Shown here one piece after another: positions 43,332 through 52,804 of a stretch of 64,000 bases of DNA. The DNA is from Hyphomonas oceanitis SCH89 (GTDB lineage Bacteria > Pseudomonadota > Alphaproteobacteria > Caulobacterales > Hyphomonadaceae). The DNA lies in NCBI RefSeq assembly GCF_000685295.1, contig NZ_ARYL01000004.1, positions 120,688 through 184,687 on the forward strand, in the 5' to 3' direction. The notes under the pieces were generated by a model. That model had not been told where the DNA came from. It did not search any database and saw nothing but the letters and a program-made list of their open reading frames with translations. The translations under genes were made by a program, and so were the position numbers. The stretch's first letter is position 1. Each line of letters begins with the position of its first letter.

Positions 43332-45727
43332 GCGACTTCGCGGGCCTCTTCCTCGGCGACGCGTTCACTGGCGCCTGAGATGGGCAGAAGGATAGAGACG
43401 GTCGTGCCTTCGCCTTCGATGGATGAGAGGCTCATATGCCCACCATGCATTTCAGCGAAGGATTTGGTGAGTGCAAGGCCGAGACCCGTGCCTTCATAAT
43501 TGCGATCGCGCGTGCCTGAGACCTGCTCGAACGGCTTGGCGAGACGGGGAAGGTCCTCAATCGGAATGCCGATGCCCGTGTCGGTGACACCGATCTGGAT
43601 GTCTGCGCCGCGCTGTTCAACGGTTACGGTGATCGTGCCGCCTGAATCGGTGAACTTGATGGCGTTCGACAAGAGGTTCAGCACCATTTGACGGATCGCA
43701 CGGTGGTCGGCGTCAAGGTCCGGCAACCCGGGCTGCGCATCCAGCACGATCTGGATGCCCTTGTCCTCAGCCTTGCGGCGGATCATGCGTACCGCGGCGT
43801 CGACCGGATCGACCGGGTCAATCGGTTGCGGGTTGATGGTCATCTTGCCGGCTTCGATCTTCGCCATGTCGAGAATGTCGTTGATCATGTCGAGCAGGTG
43901 CTGGCCGGATGTCAGAATGTCGTGGGCATAGCCCTTGTAGCGCTGATCGCCGAGGGGGCCGTAAAGTTCGTGCGCGAGGATTTCCGAGAAGCCGTTGATC
44001 GCGTTAAGCGGCGTGCGCAGCTCATGGCTCATATTGGCAAGGAAAGCAGACTTGGTGTGCGCGGCGTGCTCGGCCTTGGCCTTCTCTTCAGAATAGCGCC
44101 GTGCCAGTTCGCCCGCGCGACCTTCAGACCGTTCGAGATCCAGCACGGCCTTGCGCATGCTCTGCTTCTGGCGCTTCAGGGCTTCTTCATTGTGCACATT
44201 CTCAGTCACGTCGATACCGACCGTGATCAGTCCGCCGTCAGATGTCGGCCGCTCGACAAGCTTCAGCCAGCGATCCGTCTGCAACTCCACCAACAGAGTG
44301 CGTGCATCCTCGGAGGATTGCTTCTCGGCGCGGATGGCGCCTGTGCGAGCGATCATGATTGTATCATAGCTGATGCCGGGCCGCAGCGTATCCTGCAGGC
44401 CGAAGTCGAGCGCGAAGGCACGGTTCCAGTAGAGCAAACGCTTGCGATGATCCCAGAGTGCAAAGGGACCGTTGAAGCCTTCAATGGCTGTGCGCAGGCG
44501 GCGCTCGGCCGCTTTCACACGGTCTTCCGATTGCTTGCGCTCGGTAATGTCGAGCACGATACCGCCGAAAATCGCCGCCTTACCTGTCGGATCATCCGTC
44601 ATGCTGCCACGCATCTCGATCCAGAGTGGCGGTTCGGAATGGGAGAGGAACTGCGTCTGGATCCACCCAATGTCGCGGGCCTTCTCGAATGTATCGATCA
44701 TGCGGGCCTGATGCTCCGGATGGACCTGCTGCAACAGGGCCTGCACGTCGATCAGGCCGGAGCCGTCCATTCCGAAAAGGTCTGACGCCCCATCGCTGAG
44801 GAAGACGGCTGAACTGCCGGGTGCCCATTCCCAATAGCCTGCCCGCGCACCGCGCATCACGAGGCCCATGATGCGGTCGGCCTCATCCTCACGCGTTTCC
44901 TCGATCAGGGTGACGGCGTCCTCGCGCGAAAGACGGTTCATCAGGCCGACAATGGCCAGCACGGGCGCCGCCAGCAACAGGGCGAAGATGAGCAGGCGGA
45001 CGAGATCATCCAGCGTAAAGAGGGGATGAAGCACGCTCTCGCAAACAGCAGCAGGGCTGCCGTCCAGAGGCACACATGCAGTGGCCAGCCGGTTGAAATC
45101 GGGGGCCGATGTGAGACGGGCCTCGCCGGGCTTGAGGGTAAGCGTTGCCGATTCGAGCGCCGGGTCGCCGGACCCCACGCTGGTATTGCCGGAGACCAGG
45201 GTCACCCTGCGACCTGCACCGGCCGCTGGGAGCCAGGTTCCGCCCGGAGCCAGGGCCAGCATGGCGCCGCCTTCTTCCGGACTGGAGACGAGAACGATGT
45301 CACCCTGCGAAGAGACACTAAAGCGCTGCCCTTGTTCAAGGAGAGAGGCAGCCGTTTGTGCGGCAACCTCCAACCGGCTTCCGGCAGGCGATTGCTGGGC
45401 ATCCTTGAGCGAGAGAACCGCATCAACGCCCGGCGTTGCGGTCGCGATGGCAGAACGGGACGCGCCAGACTCGGCGACGAGGCGGATGGCAATTTCAGCT
45501 GTCTCGGCGCGGCCTTCCATACGGGCCGCTGTGGCGGCGGCTTGGGCGTGAAGCCCTGACAGAAGCGCGGCATCAGCACTCTGGCGCTCTTCCCATGCCT
45601 TGAGACCGAGGGCGCTGGCCATGAGGACGATTATGGCAAGGATCGTCCACTTCAGCCGAACGGAAGCCCGTGCAGACGCCTTGTCTGCAACGGTCATTCC
45701 ATCAAAACTGACGATTTGATCCGCCAA
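43328..45727 (-). CDS. PAS-containing sensor histidine kinase, PleC-like
   Basis: The 799-aa protein has membrane helices at about 27-43 and 240-263 enclosing a periplasmic domain. Two PAS domains follow (about 285-395 and 405-510), then a short coiled coil. The HisKA box is H568 in FLANMSHELRTPLN, followed by ELYGPLGDQRYKGYAHDIL and INDILDMAKIEAGKM. The ATPase domain has N (NLLSNAIKF), G1 (DTGIGIP) and G2 (GTGLGL) boxes. The segment after the His box closely resembles Caulobacter PleC, the DivK/PleD kinase-phosphatase. Orthology is inferred. pepN lies 101 bp upstream. Confidence 0.85.
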   Translation of the reverse strand: MADQIVSFDGMTVADKASARASVRLKWTILAIIVLMASALGLKAWEERQSADAALLSGLHAQAAATAARMEGRAETAEIAIRLVAESGASRSAIATATPGVDAVLSLKDAQQSPAGSRLEVAAQTAASLLEQGQRFSVSSQGDIVLVSSPEEGGAMLALAPGGTWLPAAGAGRRVTLVSGNTSVGSGDPALESATLTLKPGEARLTSAPDFNRLATACVPLDGSPAAVCESVLHPLFTLDDLVRLLIFALLLAAPVLAIVGLMNRLSREDAVTLIEETREDEADRIMGLVMRGARAGYWEWAPGSSAVFLSDGASDLFGMDGSGLIDVQALLQQVHPEHQARMIDTFEKARDIGWIQTQFLSHSEPPLWIEMRGSMTDDPTGKAAIFGGIVLDITERKQSEDRVKAAERRLRTAIEGFNGPFALWDHRKRLLYWNRAFALDFGLQDTLRPGISYDTIMIARTGAIRAEKQSSEDARTLLVELQTDRWLKLVERPTSDGGLITVGIDVTENVHNEEALKRQKQSMRKAVLDLERSEGRAGELARRYSEEKAKAEHAAHTKSAFLANMSHELRTPLNAINGFSEILAHELYGPLGDQRYKGYAHDILTSGQHLLDMINDILDMAKIEAGKMTINPQPIDPVDPVDAAVRMIRRKAEDKGIQIVLDAQPGLPDLDADHRAIRQMVLNLLSNAIKFTDSGGTITVTVEQRGADIQIGVTDTGIGIPIEDLPRLAKPFEQVSGTRDRNYEGTGLGLALTKSFAEMHGGHMSLSSIEGEGTTVSILLPISGASERVAEEEAREVA

Positions 45728-45828
45728 GAAGGCTCCACTCCCCGTAACTGGACATACTTACCCGTATACCGTTTTCCGGTGGAATCATTGCCTAAGTGTT
45801 AATAATCCTGACGAAATCGTTAACTACT

Positions 45829-48405
45829 TCAGCCAAGCGCCCGACCGACAATGTCTGCCGAATTGGGCGACAGTTTCGCTTCCTGTAGTCGCTTCAGGGT
45901 GGCCTGCGCTGCAGCGCCTGCCTTTGGCTCCAGCACGCGCCATTGTTCGAAGGCGGTGATGAGGCGAGCGGCGAGGGCCGGGTTGGCGGCGTCGGCCTTG
46001 AGGATGATGTCCTCGACAGCGCGGTATCCCGAACCGTCCGGCGCGTGGAAGGCCGCCAGGTTGGCAGTCGAGAAGACGCCGACAACCGAGCGCACGCGGT
46101 TCGGGTTTTTCAGGTCGAACTCCGGATGGGCGGCCAGTTCGGCAACCGTCTCGGCCGTTCCCTGCCCGGCCTGCACGGCGAACCACTTGTCCATGACAAT
46201 CGGGTTGTGTTTCCAGTTTGTCTCGAAATCAGCCAGCGCTTCGTCACGCTCCGGGCATTCTCCGTGCATCGTAAGGGCTCGCATGGCGGCGAGGCGTTCC
46301 GTCATGTTCGTCGCCTTCTGGTACAATACCAGTAGCTTGCGGCGCGCGTCCTTGTCCTCGGACGCGCCGAGCAGATTGATGCACGCCCCGCGGAAGGCCC
46401 GCACACCGGCCTGTTCCGCCGAAGGCGCATAGGGCGCTGGGGATGGGGCTTCGAGCGTGGTTCCGACCGTGTCCGAAAGCGCTTCAGCGAGAGCCGCCTG
46501 CAGGCGCTTGCGGGCAGAATGGAGGGCGACCGGGTCAGCCGGTTCACGCTCGAGAAACAGTTCGCCGACTTCCGGCAGGCGCGTCAGAAGCGCCGCGAGG
46601 GCCGGGTCATCGCCTGCGTTGCGGATGGCGGCAGCAATGGCACCGACGAGTTCGCTGTCGGGCCTGGTCTGGCTGCCCTCGGAGAGCTTGAGGATTTCCT
46701 CGGTGACGAGCGTGCGCACGCCTTCCCACTGGTTGAAGGGGTCTGTCTCGGCCACGACGAGGGCAAGCCTCTGGTCGCGGGTAAGGTCACGCTCGACGCG
46801 GACCGGGGCGCTGAAGTCGCGGTTGACAGACAGGAGGGGACGCCCGGCGGCTGCCTTGCGGGTGATCGTCGTTTCAGCGGTGTCCAGCACTGTCATCCAG
46901 GCATCTGTGCCGCCCTTGCCGTCAAGCACAGCAAGTTCCAGCGGTATGGGAACAGGCTTCTTGTCGGGCTGTCCGGGTGTTGGAGGGGTTGTCTGGGAGA
47001 GGTTGATGGTGAGTTCCTTGGTGGCCTCGTCCCAGCTTTCCTCCACCGTGACGCGCGGCGTACCGGCCTGTGCATACCAGAGGCGGAACTGGGTGAAGTC
47101 CTTGCCGGTCACGTCCTCGAAGCATTTGTAGAAGTCCTCGATCGTGACGGCCTGGCCATCATGGCGCTCGAAATAGAGATCCATGCCTTTGCGGTATGTT
47201 TCCTCGCCAATGATGCGGCGAAGCATGCCGATGACTTCGGCGCCCTTCTCGTAGACGGTGGCCGTATACAGGTTATCGATCGAGCCATAATTATCTGGTC
47301 GGACCGGGTGGGCCAGCGGGCCAGCATCTTCGGCGAACTGGCGGGAGCGCAGACGGATAACGTCCTTGATGCGCTGCACCGGGCGCGAGCGCATGTCGGC
47401 GGAGAAGTTCTGGTCGCGGAAGACGGTGAGGCCTTCCTTCAGGCAAAGCTGGAACCAGTCGCGGCAGGTGATGCGGTTGCCGGTCCAGTTGTGGAAGTAT
47501 TCGTGGGCAACGATGCTCTCGATGGCTTCGAAGTCTGCATCGGTGGCGGAGTCCTCATCGGCGAGAACATAAGCCGAGTTGAAGACGTTGAGGCCCTTGT
47601 TCTCCATGGCGCCGAAATTGAAGTCGCGCACGGCAACGATGTTGAAGACGCCAAGATCGTATTCGCGGCCATAAGTCTGCTCGTCCCAGGTCATGGAGCG
47701 CTTGAGACTGTCCATCGCCCAGGCGGCGCGGTCTGCATCGCCCTTGTCGACATGGATGGCGAGGTCGATGTGCTTGCCGCTCATCGTGGTGAAGCTGTCG
47801 CGATAGACATCATAGTCGCCGGCGCAGAGCGCGAAGAGATAGGACGGCTTCTTGTGTGGATCGTCCCACGTGATCGTGTGGCGACCGTTGCCTGCATCTT
47901 TCACATCGCCAGGCGTGCCATTGGACAGCATGATCGGACAGGCTTCCTTGTCGGCAACAATGGTAACGAAGAAGCGGCTCATTACGTCCGGGCGGTCCGG
48001 ATAATAGGTGATGCGGCGGAAGCCGACCGATTCGCACTGCGAGCAGAAACGCCCGCCTGACATGTAGAGGCCGGACAGCGCAGTGTTCTTTGACGGCGCA
48101 ATCACCACGACGGTGCGGAGGGTGAACTGATCCGGCACATCCGCCAGCGTCAGGCCATGTTCCGTCAGGCTGTAATCGGAAGGCGTCAGCGCGCGGCCGT
48201 CGATCTCGACCGAAACCAGTTTCAGTGCTTCGCCGTCCAGCTCGAGTGGCGCATTGCCTGCCCCTGCCTTGCGCGTGACCTTGAGCTCAGCGGTCACCTT
48301 GGTTGCATCCGGGTCCAACTCGAAAGACAGCTCGACATGATCCATATCGAATGGATAAGGCGTATAGTCGGCGAGCTTGACGGCAACGGGGGTTTCAGTG
48401 CGCAT
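45829..48405 (-). CDS. pepN: Aminopeptidase N (M1 family)
   Basis: The start MRTETPVAVK at 48405 has GGAG seven bases upstream and gives 858 aa. The M1 exopeptidase motif GAMEN is at 265-269 and the zinc site is HEYFH (301-305) with E324 (LKEGLTVF). It is a cytoplasmic zinc aminopeptidase that removes N-terminal residues from peptides. The C-terminal helical domain is complete. It lies upstream of the PleC-like kinase on the same strand. Confidence 0.95.
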   Translation of the reverse strand: MRTETPVAVKLADYTPYPFDMDHVELSFELDPDATKVTAELKVTRKAGAGNAPLELDGEALKLVSVEIDGRALTPSDYSLTEHGLTLADVPDQFTLRTVVVIAPSKNTALSGLYMSGGRFCSQCESVGFRRITYYPDRPDVMSRFFVTIVADKEACPIMLSNGTPGDVKDAGNGRHTITWDDPHKKPSYLFALCAGDYDVYRDSFTTMSGKHIDLAIHVDKGDADRAAWAMDSLKRSMTWDEQTYGREYDLGVFNIVAVRDFNFGAMENKGLNVFNSAYVLADEDSATDADFEAIESIVAHEYFHNWTGNRITCRDWFQLCLKEGLTVFRDQNFSADMRSRPVQRIKDVIRLRSRQFAEDAGPLAHPVRPDNYGSIDNLYTATVYEKGAEVIGMLRRIIGEETYRKGMDLYFERHDGQAVTIEDFYKCFEDVTGKDFTQFRLWYAQAGTPRVTVEESWDEATKELTINLSQTTPPTPGQPDKKPVPIPLELAVLDGKGGTDAWMTVLDTAETTITRKAAAGRPLLSVNRDFSAPVRVERDLTRDQRLALVVAETDPFNQWEGVRTLVTEEILKLSEGSQTRPDSELVGAIAAAIRNAGDDPALAALLTRLPEVGELFLEREPADPVALHSARKRLQAALAEALSDTVGTTLEAPSPAPYAPSAEQAGVRAFRGACINLLGASEDKDARRKLLVLYQKATNMTERLAAMRALTMHGECPERDEALADFETNWKHNPIVMDKWFAVQAGQGTAETVAELAAHPEFDLKNPNRVRSVVGVFSTANLAAFHAPDGSGYRAVEDIILKADAANPALAARLITAFEQWRVLEPKAGAAAQATLKRLQEAKLSPNSADIVGRALG

Positions 48406-48558
48406 GATGTCTCCGGAAAACGGCAGCGGGATATGGGCTCGATACGGCCTCGGACGGACCGCGTCGAGGGTTGGCGTCACTGACATCGGGACGGAACGGT
48501 CCGTTTCCAAGGGGCAGCGCGCCCCGGGACTGCAGGAAATACGAGGGAATACGCGCGG

Positions 48559-48939
48559 ATGAGCCAGCTATTGTCCCTGATGGGCTCGCCCATCGTCCGG
48601 CGCATCGCCGGTATAACCAGCCTGCTGGTTGCCGTCGTCATTGCCATCCTGTCGCTCGTGCCGGGACAGGACCTGCCGGACGTACACCTCAGCGACAAGG
48701 TTGAACACGCGATTGCGTATTTGGTTCTGGCGGGCCTGATCTGCTTCTGGCTCGGGCGCGAGCGTATCGTTCGAGGCACAATTGTCGCCGTGGGCTACGG
48801 CGCGGTGCTGGAATTTGCGCAGGCGCTTGCCGGCACGGGGCGCACGCCTTCGCTGCTGGACGCCGGGGCGAACCTTCTGGGCGCCTGCATCGGCGCGGGC
48901 CTGGCGTGGATCGCGCTCGCCACAGCGCGGGCGCGCTAA
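48559..48939 (+). CDS. VanZ-like membrane protein
   Basis: The 126-aa protein has four hydrophobic segments and the VanZ-like marks SLVPGQDLPDVHLSDKVEHAIAYLVLAGL and AVLEFAQALAGTGRTPSLLDAGANLLGACIGA. In chromosomes this small form is not a glycopeptide resistance gene, and its role is unknown. It is divergent from pepN. Confidence 0.82.
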   Translation: MSQLLSLMGSPIVRRIAGITSLLVAVVIAILSLVPGQDLPDVHLSDKVEHAIAYLVLAGLICFWLGRERIVRGTIVAVGYGAVLEFAQALAGTGRTPSLLDAGANLLGACIGAGLAWIALATARAR

Positions 48940-48945
48940 GGCAGT

Positions 48946-49524
48946 CTATTCGGCAGCTGCCGGCACCGAATCTTCTTCAGACTGGTACACATGGCGCAAG
49001 ATAAGCGCGCAGTGACTTGCCAATTGCATCGCGCCTTCCGGCAGGTCTTCAGGAGCGGCGCTTGCCATGTCCGCCAGTCTGCGGGCTATGCGCAGGAGGT
49101 CCGGCGTGTGGACGATCATGCGGGCCTGGTGCTCAATGCGGCGCGGGTCGCGGTCATATTCGCTACCTGTCACACGCCAGCCGCCCCAATCACCATCATC
49201 GGTGACAATAACGGGAAAGGTCGCAGGATTGGGATCAATGCCGAGCATGGCCATGGAGCGCCACTTGATCAATTTGCGGTCGATCCGCCATTGTTCGAGC
49301 AGAAATTCCTCTTCGTCATCCTCGGGGCGCTGATGCTTGTGCATCGACTGTTCGGAGACGAGTTCGTGCGCTTCGAAGCGGCGACCCAGCCCACAATCAT
49401 ATGACACTTTCAAAGGCTCATCGACATTCTTAACCCATTGCGGAATGACCTGTTCGACCAGCGCCCAGGTGCCAACAGGTTTTACAAAGACGCGTTGCGA
49501 CTTGTGGAAGGTTGCCTTGGCCAT
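48946..49524 (-). CDS. Conserved protein of unknown function
   Basis: The 192-aa soluble protein begins MAKATFHKSQRVFVKPVGTW. It contains a compact beta-rich N-terminus (KVSYDCGLGRRFEAHEL), an acidic stretch (RPEDDEEEFLLEQ) and helices at the end (LLRIARRLADMASAAP). I believe similar proteins occur in other Hyphomonadaceae and Caulobacter but know no function. No catalytic motif is visible. Confidence 0.7.
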   Translation of the reverse strand: MAKATFHKSQRVFVKPVGTWALVEQVIPQWVKNVDEPLKVSYDCGLGRRFEAHELVSEQSMHKHQRPEDDEEEFLLEQWRIDRKLIKWRSMAMLGIDPNPATFPVIVTDDGDWGGWRVTGSEYDRDPRRIEHQARMIVHTPDLLRIARRLADMASAAPEDLPEGAMQLASHCALILRHVYQSEEDSVPAAAE

Positions 49525-49586
49525 AGTTCGGTGTCCCCTAAACTAACACCCCAACCTGCCAGAATCCCCTTTCTTTGAGCTGAAAA

Positions 49587-49610
49587 CGATAGGTCAAATT
49601 TCACCTATCG
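49587..49610. promoter_or_regulatory. 24-bp palindrome upstream of the acyl-CoA dehydrogenase gene
   Basis: Arms CGATAGGT and ACCTATCG are perfect 8-bp complements around an 8-bp AT-rich centre CAAATTTC. The whole is palindromic except for one pair. It lies 127 bp upstream of the first dehydrogenase in a 212-bp gap. There is no T tract, so an operator (TetR or GntR type) is more likely than a terminator. Confidence 0.6.
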
Positions 49611-49736
49611 CCGGGTGTTGCCCAATTGAAATCGAGGATTTCCGCTGGGTCACGGCTTTCCGCGCACGTAAAGGGCGCTAGATTGGCACCATAGCAAAGT
49701 TATGCGCCTCCACAGGAGGCCAGGGAGCCAGACGCC

Positions 49737-50852
49737 ATGAATTTCGATTTTTCCGAGGACCAGAGATTTCTCGCCAATGAGGCGCGAAAATTTCTCGAAA
49801 GCCAGTGCGGGATGGGCGAAGTCCGCGCCATCCTGAATGACGACTCCAAGGCCTATAATGAAGGCGTTTGGAAGAAGGTCGTCGAGATGGGCTGGCTCGG
49901 CACAAGCATTCCGGAAGAGCATGGCGGCCTCGGGCTCGGCATGCTGGAAATGTGCGTTCTGGCCGAAGAGATGGGCCGCGTTCTGGCGCCCGTGCCATGG
50001 GCTTCGACGGCATACTTCTTTACTGAAGCCCTGAAGCTTGCAGGCTCCGAAGCCCAGCAGGCCGATATTTTCCCGAAGATCGTTTCAGGTGACGTAATCG
50101 GTTGTTACGCGGCCAGCGAAGGCCCGGGTAACCCGGACGCTGCTTCGCTCAAGACGACTTTTGACGGCAAGACTGTCAGCGGCGTGAAAGTTCCTGTCAC
50201 GGATGGTGACATTGCCACGCACGCCGTCGTGCTGGCCAAGGACGGCAAGGGCGCAAGCCTTGTGCTGGTCGACCTGTCCGGCAAGGGCGTGTCGAAGAAG
50301 GTTCTCTCGACACTGGACCCGACCCGCAGCCATGCCGAACTGAGCTTTGACAAGGCGCCAGCCACTTTGCTCGGCAAGTCCGGCGAAGGCGCGGTTCTGA
50401 ACGATGAACTGCTCGACCGCGTGGCCGTGCTGATCGCGTTCGAACAATTGGGCGGCGCCTCGCGCTGTCTCGAAATGGCAAAAGAGTATGCCATGGAACG
50501 CTACGCCTTTGGCCGCCCGATCGGCGGCAACCAGGCCATCAAGCACAAGCTGGCCGAGATGTACGTGAAGAACGAAGTGGCACGGTCGAACTGTTTCTAT
50601 GGCGCCTGGGCGCTGTCGACGGATGCAACCGAACTGCCTGAAGCCGCAGCTGCTGCCCGCGTGGCCGCATCGGAGGCCTTCTGGTTTGCCTCGAAAGAAA
50701 ACATCCAGACGCATGGCGGCATGGGCTTCACATGGGAAGTCGACTGCCACCTCTTCTACCGCCGTGCCAAGCTGCTCGCAGTTCAAGCCGGCAGCCCCAA
50801 GGTATGGAAAGAAAAACTCGTCCGCGCGCTGGAAACGAAGAATGCGGCCTGA
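49737..50852 (+). CDS. Acyl-CoA dehydrogenase, subunit carrying the catalytic Glu
   Basis: The 371-aa flavoenzyme-fold protein begins MNFDFSEDQRFLANEARKFLE. Helical, beta and helical domains follow in the normal order. GGMGFTWE (E334) matches the position of the catalytic base in FadE-type subunits of heteromeric acyl-CoA dehydrogenases. The C-terminal IAGGTxEI FAD contact of classic enzymes is missing here but is present in the second dehydrogenase at 51591. The two may form one alpha2-beta2 enzyme. A possible operator is upstream. Confidence 0.88.
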   Translation: MNFDFSEDQRFLANEARKFLESQCGMGEVRAILNDDSKAYNEGVWKKVVEMGWLGTSIPEEHGGLGLGMLEMCVLAEEMGRVLAPVPWASTAYFFTEALKLAGSEAQQADIFPKIVSGDVIGCYAASEGPGNPDAASLKTTFDGKTVSGVKVPVTDGDIATHAVVLAKDGKGASLVLVDLSGKGVSKKVLSTLDPTRSHAELSFDKAPATLLGKSGEGAVLNDELLDRVAVLIAFEQLGGASRCLEMAKEYAMERYAFGRPIGGNQAIKHKLAEMYVKNEVARSNCFYGAWALSTDATELPEAAAAARVAASEAFWFASKENIQTHGGMGFTWEVDCHLFYRRAKLLAVQAGSPKVWKEKLVRALETKNAA

Positions 50853-50910
50853 TTTCGACATCCCCTACTTGGTCAGGCGGCCCCCACATGGGCGCCGCCT
50901 GACCAGGATG

Positions 50911-51435
50911 TCATTCGCCGTGGCCGGCCTCGGCCTCGGCTGCGGGAGCGGTAGCGGTCCAGCTGACGCTCGACTTCGGCGTCTTGCCGGCACCGGCAAA
51001 GACCTGCAGCGAAGCGGAGTCATAGGTGACGTCGAAGCTCTCGATGAGCGCGCCGGTCTCACTCATGAAGGTGCTGTAATTGTTCACGACAACACTGCTG
51101 AGCATCCACACAGTCCGCGTCGTGGCGGCGGAATCAGAGACGATGATTTCGAATTTGGGCATCGCCTCGCCGTCAATAACATGCTGCAGGACCTTGGCCG
51201 AAGCGGCATCAAACGTCCGCGTCACGTAGATCGCGCCACTGGCCAGCGTGCTGCGGGCCGGCGCAACCGGCATGAAGCTTTCGGGATCCACGACGGCCTG
51301 ACGCGAGACACTGAACGACACGTTCGTGATCGGGACATCGACACCGTCGAGTTTCATCATGCCGTCTGCCTGAGCCGCACCCATAATGCACAAGGCCGAA
51401 GCGGCCACCGAAAGATACCTGAGCGAGTTCAACAT
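50911..51435 (-). CDS. Exported Hcp-like protein
   Basis: The 174-aa protein has a signal peptide (cut probably after A23, AQA/DG). The body shows the Hcp (type VI tube/effector-associated) strand order: VPITNVSFSVSR, a GAIYVTRTFDAASAKVLQHVIDGEAMPKFEIIVSD core, then VWMLSSVVVNNYS and ESFDVTYDSASL. True type VI Hcp proteins lack signal peptides, and no other type VI gene is in the window. Hcp-like proteins exported by Sec are known as orphans of unknown role. It sits antisense between the two dehydrogenase genes. Confidence 0.65.
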   Translation of the reverse strand: MLNSLRYLSVAASALCIMGAAQADGMMKLDGVDVPITNVSFSVSRQAVVDPESFMPVAPARSTLASGAIYVTRTFDAASAKVLQHVIDGEAMPKFEIIVSDSAATTRTVWMLSSVVVNNYSTFMSETGALIESFDVTYDSASLQVFAGAGKTPKSSVSWTATAPAAEAEAGHGE

Positions 51436-51590
51436 AAAAAAGGGTCCTTGATGCGAGATCCGTCACGACCAGCCCAATGCGGTGTCGCGCAGATCATGCC
51501 CCTTCTTAAACAGCGCAATTTGGAAGTGATTATGGCGACCCGGTGGTCGCAACCGTCAAAGCAAACAAATATTTCTGGAGGAAATTGAGT

Positions 51591-52793
51591 ATGGACTTCA
51601 ACGACACGAAGGAAGAAGCAGAGTTCCGCGCCGAAGCCCGCGCGTTCCTCGACAAGCACCTCGAACCAAAGACGGGCGCACGCCCACGGCCGGGTTCCGG
51701 CAAGGACGCGCTGCAGCGCGCCAAGGACTGGCAGAAGGTGAAGGCGGAAAACAAGTTCGCCCAGATCACCTGGCCTGAGGAATGGGGCGGCCGCGGTGGC
51801 ACGTCCATGCAATCGGTCATCTGGGGTCAGGAAGAGGGCAAGTATGATGCCCCGACCGGCCCGTTCGCCATCGGCCTCGGCATGTGCGTGCCAACCGTCA
51901 TCGCGTTCGGCTCAGACAAGCACAAGGAACGCTATGTCGAGAAGGCGTTGAAGGGCGAGGAGATCTGGTGCCAGCTCTTCTCCGAACCTTCTGCAGGCTC
52001 TGACGTTGCCGGCCTCAAGACGAAAGCCGTGAAAGACGGCGACGAGTGGGTGATCAATGGCCAGAAAGTGTGGACCTCGGGCGCGCACTATTCCGACTTC
52101 GGTATCGTGCTCGTGCGGACCAATCCGAAAGTGCCAAAGCACAAGGGCCTGACCATGTTCATCGTGAACATGAAGCAGAAGGGCGTCGAAGTGCGTCCGA
52201 TCCACCAGGCTTCCGGTGGCCGCGAGTTCAACGAAGTCTACTTCACGGACGTGCGCATTCCTGACTCCGACCGGCTCGGCGAAGTCGGCGCTGGCTGGAA
52301 AGTCGCCCTCGTGACGCTGATGAACGAGCGTCTCGCCGTCGGCGGCTCGCCGGGTCCTGACTGGGGCGAGATCATGGCATATGCGAAGGACGCAGGTTCC
52401 ATGGGCGACCAGGCCTTCCGCGAGAAGCTGGCTGACTGGTATGTCGCGGCACAGGGCTACAAGCTGACGAAGTTCCGCACCATGACCGCTCTGTCACGCG
52501 GCCAGACACCGGGACCGGAAAACTCGATCGGCAAGATCATCACGGCCAACCACCTGCAGGACATCTGCAACTCGGCCATCGAGATGCAGGACCATTACGG
52601 CATCATCAATGATACCGAGACGATGCCAGGTGACGCCATCTTCCAGCAAAGCTTCATGTGGGCCCCTGGCCTGCGTATTGCCGGCGGCACGGACGAGATC
52701 CTGAAGAACATCATCGCCGAACGCGTGCTGGGCCTGCCCCAGGACGTGCGCGTCGACAAGGACATGCCATTCGACGAGATGAAAGCCGGTTAA
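51591..52793 (+). CDS. Acyl-CoA dehydrogenase, FAD-binding partner subunit
   Basis: The ATG at 51591 (GGAGG upstream) gives 400 aa. The acyl-CoA-binding EPSAGSDVAGLKTKAVKDGDEWVINGQKVWTSGA is complete in the beta domain. The C-terminal RIAGGTDEILKNIIAERVLGLP is the flavin-contact motif. The position of the catalytic Glu in the final helix region is not evident, whereas the upstream dehydrogenase has FTWE. Paired genes of this kind in steroid or branched-chain degraders encode heteromers, so a shared enzyme is the likeliest role. The substrate is unknown. Confidence 0.88.
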   Translation: MDFNDTKEEAEFRAEARAFLDKHLEPKTGARPRPGSGKDALQRAKDWQKVKAENKFAQITWPEEWGGRGGTSMQSVIWGQEEGKYDAPTGPFAIGLGMCVPTVIAFGSDKHKERYVEKALKGEEIWCQLFSEPSAGSDVAGLKTKAVKDGDEWVINGQKVWTSGAHYSDFGIVLVRTNPKVPKHKGLTMFIVNMKQKGVEVRPIHQASGGREFNEVYFTDVRIPDSDRLGEVGAGWKVALVTLMNERLAVGGSPGPDWGEIMAYAKDAGSMGDQAFREKLADWYVAAQGYKLTKFRTMTALSRGQTPGPENSIGKIITANHLQDICNSAIEMQDHYGIINDTETMPGDAIFQQSFMWAPGLRIAGGTDEILKNIIAERVLGLPQDVRVDKDMPFDEMKAG

Positions 52794-52804
52794 GGCCGCT
52801 CGCG

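Noticed and set aside
46519..48060. A 513-codon open frame antisense to pepN
   Set aside because: It is a shadow of the aminopeptidase frame, which has all the M1 motifs.
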